In this document: positions 14,111 to 14,866 of the stretch, piece by piece
Layout of the letters: every line of letters starts with the position of its first letter
Numbering within the stretch: the stretch's first letter is position 1
NCBI GenBank assembly: GCA_900765705.1
Contig: CAAFSR010000256.1
Location: 1-14,866 of the forward strand
DNA length: 14,866 nt
Direction of reading: 5' to 3'
Source of the DNA: an uncultured Faecalibacterium sp.
Lineage (GTDB): Bacteria; Bacillota; Clostridia; Oscillospirales; Ruminococcaceae
Position numbers and translations under genes: made by a program
Notes under the pieces: generated by a model
What the model saw: the letters and a program-made list of their open reading frames with translations, nothing else
The model's database searches: none
Told to the model about the DNA's origin: nothing

Positions 14111-14119
14111 ATTATAGCA
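14111..14119 (-). promoter_or_regulatory. Extended -10 promoter of queH
   Basis: On the minus strand TGC-TATAAT (14119-14111) forms an extended -10 with no good -35 upstream. Predicted start is near 14104, about 28 nt before the queH ATG. It is the mirror image of the plus-strand -10: GCTATAATG (14091-14099) and CATTATAGC (14110-14118) are a perfect inverted repeat. Confidence 0.6.
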
Positions 14120-14150
14120 TATTTTACGATGAAATACAGGAGGTTCTCTT

Positions 14151-14375
14151 ATGACCGAAGAAAAGATCGCCCGCATCAATGCGCTGGCCAAAAAGAGCAA
14201 GACCACCGGCCTGACCGAGGCCGAAAAAGCCGAGCAGCAGGCGCTGCGGCAGGAGTATCTGGCCGACATCAAGGCCAGCCTGCGCAGCCAGCTGGAGCGC
14301 ACCTCCATCAAGGAGCCGGACGGCACCATCCACAAGGTGACCCGCCGCACCGACCTGCCCGGGGAGCGCAGCTGA
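14151..14375 (+). CDS. UPF0291 / DUF896 family small protein
   Basis: A 74-residue, highly charged, mostly helical cytoplasmic protein. The family pattern is clear: KIARINALAKKSKTTGLTEA at 5-24, EQQALRQEYLADIKASLRSQ at 28-47, then LERTSI. UPF0291 (YnzC-like) proteins are small helical-hairpin proteins; in Bacillus some are in the SOS regulon, but their biochemical role is not settled. No SOS box was seen here. A strong AGGAGG at 14138-14143 lies 7 nt before the ATG. The C-terminal 20 residues (KEPDGTIHKVTRRTDLPGER) are somewhat longer than the common core. Element B begins 7 bp after the stop. Confidence 0.88.
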   Translation: MTEEKIARINALAKKSKTTGLTEAEKAEQQALRQEYLADIKASLRSQLERTSIKEPDGTIHKVTRRTDLPGERS

Positions 14376-14382
14376 GGGTGGG

Positions 14383-14591
14383 ACGATCTTGAATGCGCGC
14401 CGCGCTGCTTTGCGCATCTTTAGCGGAAAGAATATTTTTGATTTTGGGGTACAGGAAAGTCTGCGGACTTTCCTGTACCCCATTTTCACGGGTGGGGCTG
14501 TAAAGGGAAACGGCATTTGCCGCGCTGGTTTCCTGCGGAAACATCCGCGCGGCGGGGGCGTTGCGCAGCGCAGCACACCTCCCAAAATCGT
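14383..14591. repeat. Palindromic repetitive element, copy B (right half shortened, 209 bp)
   Basis: It starts ACGATCTT (14383) and ends AAAATCGT (14584-14591). The left half follows the plan of element A: a 13-nt-loop hairpin with arms ATGCGC/GCGCAT (14393-14417), TAGCGGAAAG, the 15-bp-arm hairpin (14446-14481), ATTTTCACGGGTGGGG, and the core GCCGCGC-TG-GTTTCC-TGC-GGAAAC-ATCC-GCGCGGC (about 14518-14553). The core and inner flank match the reverse complement of element A's right half almost base for base. The right half lacks the large hairpin and ATTTTCAC box and passes directly to a terminal hairpin with a 13-nt loop (14557-14579). It lies between UPF0291 and purA. Confidence 0.8.
14446..14481. 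repeat. 15-bp-arm hairpin of element B
   Basis: The arm GGGGTACAGGAAAGT (14446-14460) and its perfect complement (14467-14481) flank loop CTGCGG. It is followed by ATTTTCAC and may end the UPF0291 transcript. Confidence 0.85.
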
Positions 14592-14648
14592 CTGATGCCG
14601 GGGGAAACTGCTGCCCAAAAGCAAAACTATCTGCAACAGCCCCTTTTT

Positions 14649-14677
14649 TTGCGCGGCAGACTGTGCTATACTATAAT
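14649..14677 (+). promoter_or_regulatory. Promoter region of purA
   Basis: Two overlapping -10 boxes are visible: TATACT (14667-14672) with an extended TG (14664-14665), and TATAAT (14672-14677). The -35 is weak: TTGCGC at 14649-14654 is 17 bp from TATAAT. Predicted start is about 14680-14684. Confidence 0.6.
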
Positions 14678-14684
14678 AGCATTG

Positions 14685-14795
14685 GTGCGTGCCGCAAGGG
14701 CAGCGAGCCGGTGCGTTTTACCCAAGGTAGCGTATCCCGGGCAAGGTGCACGGAAAAGGCTGTCTTTTGAAAAAAGGATAAAGAGGTCATTTATT
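14685..14795 (+). other. Long structured leader of purA
   Basis: About 110 nt lie between the promoter and the purA ATG. Small stems can be drawn: TGCC-GCAAG-GGCA (near 14690-14702), TACC-CAA-GGTA (near 14719-14729) and AAAAG-GCTGT-CTTTT (near 14755-14769). The last is followed closely by AAAAAAGG and the RBS AAGAGG (14781-14786). No known riboswitch class was recognised. Confidence 0.35.
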
Positions 14796-14866
14796 ATGCT
14801 TACTGCAATTACGGGTATCAACTGGGGCGATGAGGGCAAGGGCCGCATGGTCGACCTGATCAGCCA
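14796..14866 (+). CDS. purA: Adenylosuccinate synthetase, N-terminal fragment
   Basis: The first 23 codons encode a protein starting MLTAITGINWGDEGKGRMVD. WGDEGKG (10-16) is the GTP/IMP-binding glycine-rich loop of adenylosuccinate synthetase, with Asp12 as the catalytic acid/base. The enzyme joins IMP and aspartate using GTP in AMP synthesis. The motif is the family's strongest signature, though GINWGDEGKGR replaces the more usual GxQWGDEGKGK. RBS AAGAGG sits 9 nt upstream of the ATG. The rest of the gene is outside the window. Confidence 0.92.
   Translation, partial: MLTAITGINWGDEGKGRMVDLIS

Noticed and set aside
14598..14647. Possible terminator before the purA promoter (T7 run at 14644-14650)
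   Set aside because: The GGGG...CTG / CAG-CCCC pairing needs a large bulge and a mismatch; the T-run is more simply part of the promoter upstream region.
14685..14795. ZTP or purine riboswitch ahead of purA
   Set aside because: A CCGGGCA stretch recalls part of the ZTP consensus, but the other conserved blocks and helices are missing; no purine riboswitch core is present.

Overview
The window looks like a chromosomal segment from a GC-rich, low-GC-clade-type anaerobic Firmicute of the order Oscillospirales, most like Faecalibacterium or a close relative such as Subdoligranulum or Gemmiger. This is an inference from AGGAGG ribosome binding sites, strong G/C at codon third positions, a clostridial-type rnfCDGEAB operon with a double-ferredoxin RnfB, and gene content. 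No 16S gene or other decisive taxonomic marker is present.

Layout. 1-105 is the 3' end of an unidentified gene. 187-1518 encodes a penicillin-binding D-Ala-D-Ala carboxypeptidase. 1589-6148 is a tight plus-strand unit for surface polysaccharide: rfbC (dTDP-rhamnose epimerase), an ABC-2 permease and its ATPase (O-antigen/teichoic-acid export type), a two-domain GT2 glycosyltransferase and a DUF5662 protein, ending at a hairpin terminator. 6262-6387 (minus) is a 41-residue single-pass membrane peptide with its own promoter, RBS and terminator. 6591-11811 is a complete Rnf operon (promoter, structured leader, rnfC-D-G-E-A-B, terminator). It encodes the membrane ferredoxin:NAD+ oxidoreductase that couples electron flow to ion pumping. 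11836-13037 is an MFS transporter with its own promoter. 13456-14076 (minus) is queH (queuosine synthesis). 14151-14375 (plus) is a UPF0291/DUF896 small protein. The window ends in the first 23 codons of purA at 14796.

The unusual part is the non-coding DNA around queH and UPF0291. Two related palindromic elements (A, 13139-13449; B, 14383-14591) share short inverted termini that begin ACGAT, an invariant centre and a fixed hairpin architecture. Inside them, the arms of the hairpins differ completely from copy to copy yet stay self-complementary. Three large hairpins each have 15-bp arms of unrelated sequence around a constant CTGC(G/A)G hexaloop. Four terminal hairpins each have a 13-nt loop between variable arms. 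Immediately left of element A, right after the MFS stop codon, is a different array (13041-13126): four short hairpins of unrelated sequence separated by an exact ATGATG linker. No protein-coding explanation fits. The pattern, conserved framework with diversified but self-complementary stems, is the best candidate here for an undescribed system. It could be a non-autonomous mobile element family, a structured 3'-UTR or terminator module, or both.

No rRNA, tRNA, CRISPR array, transposase or integrase was seen.
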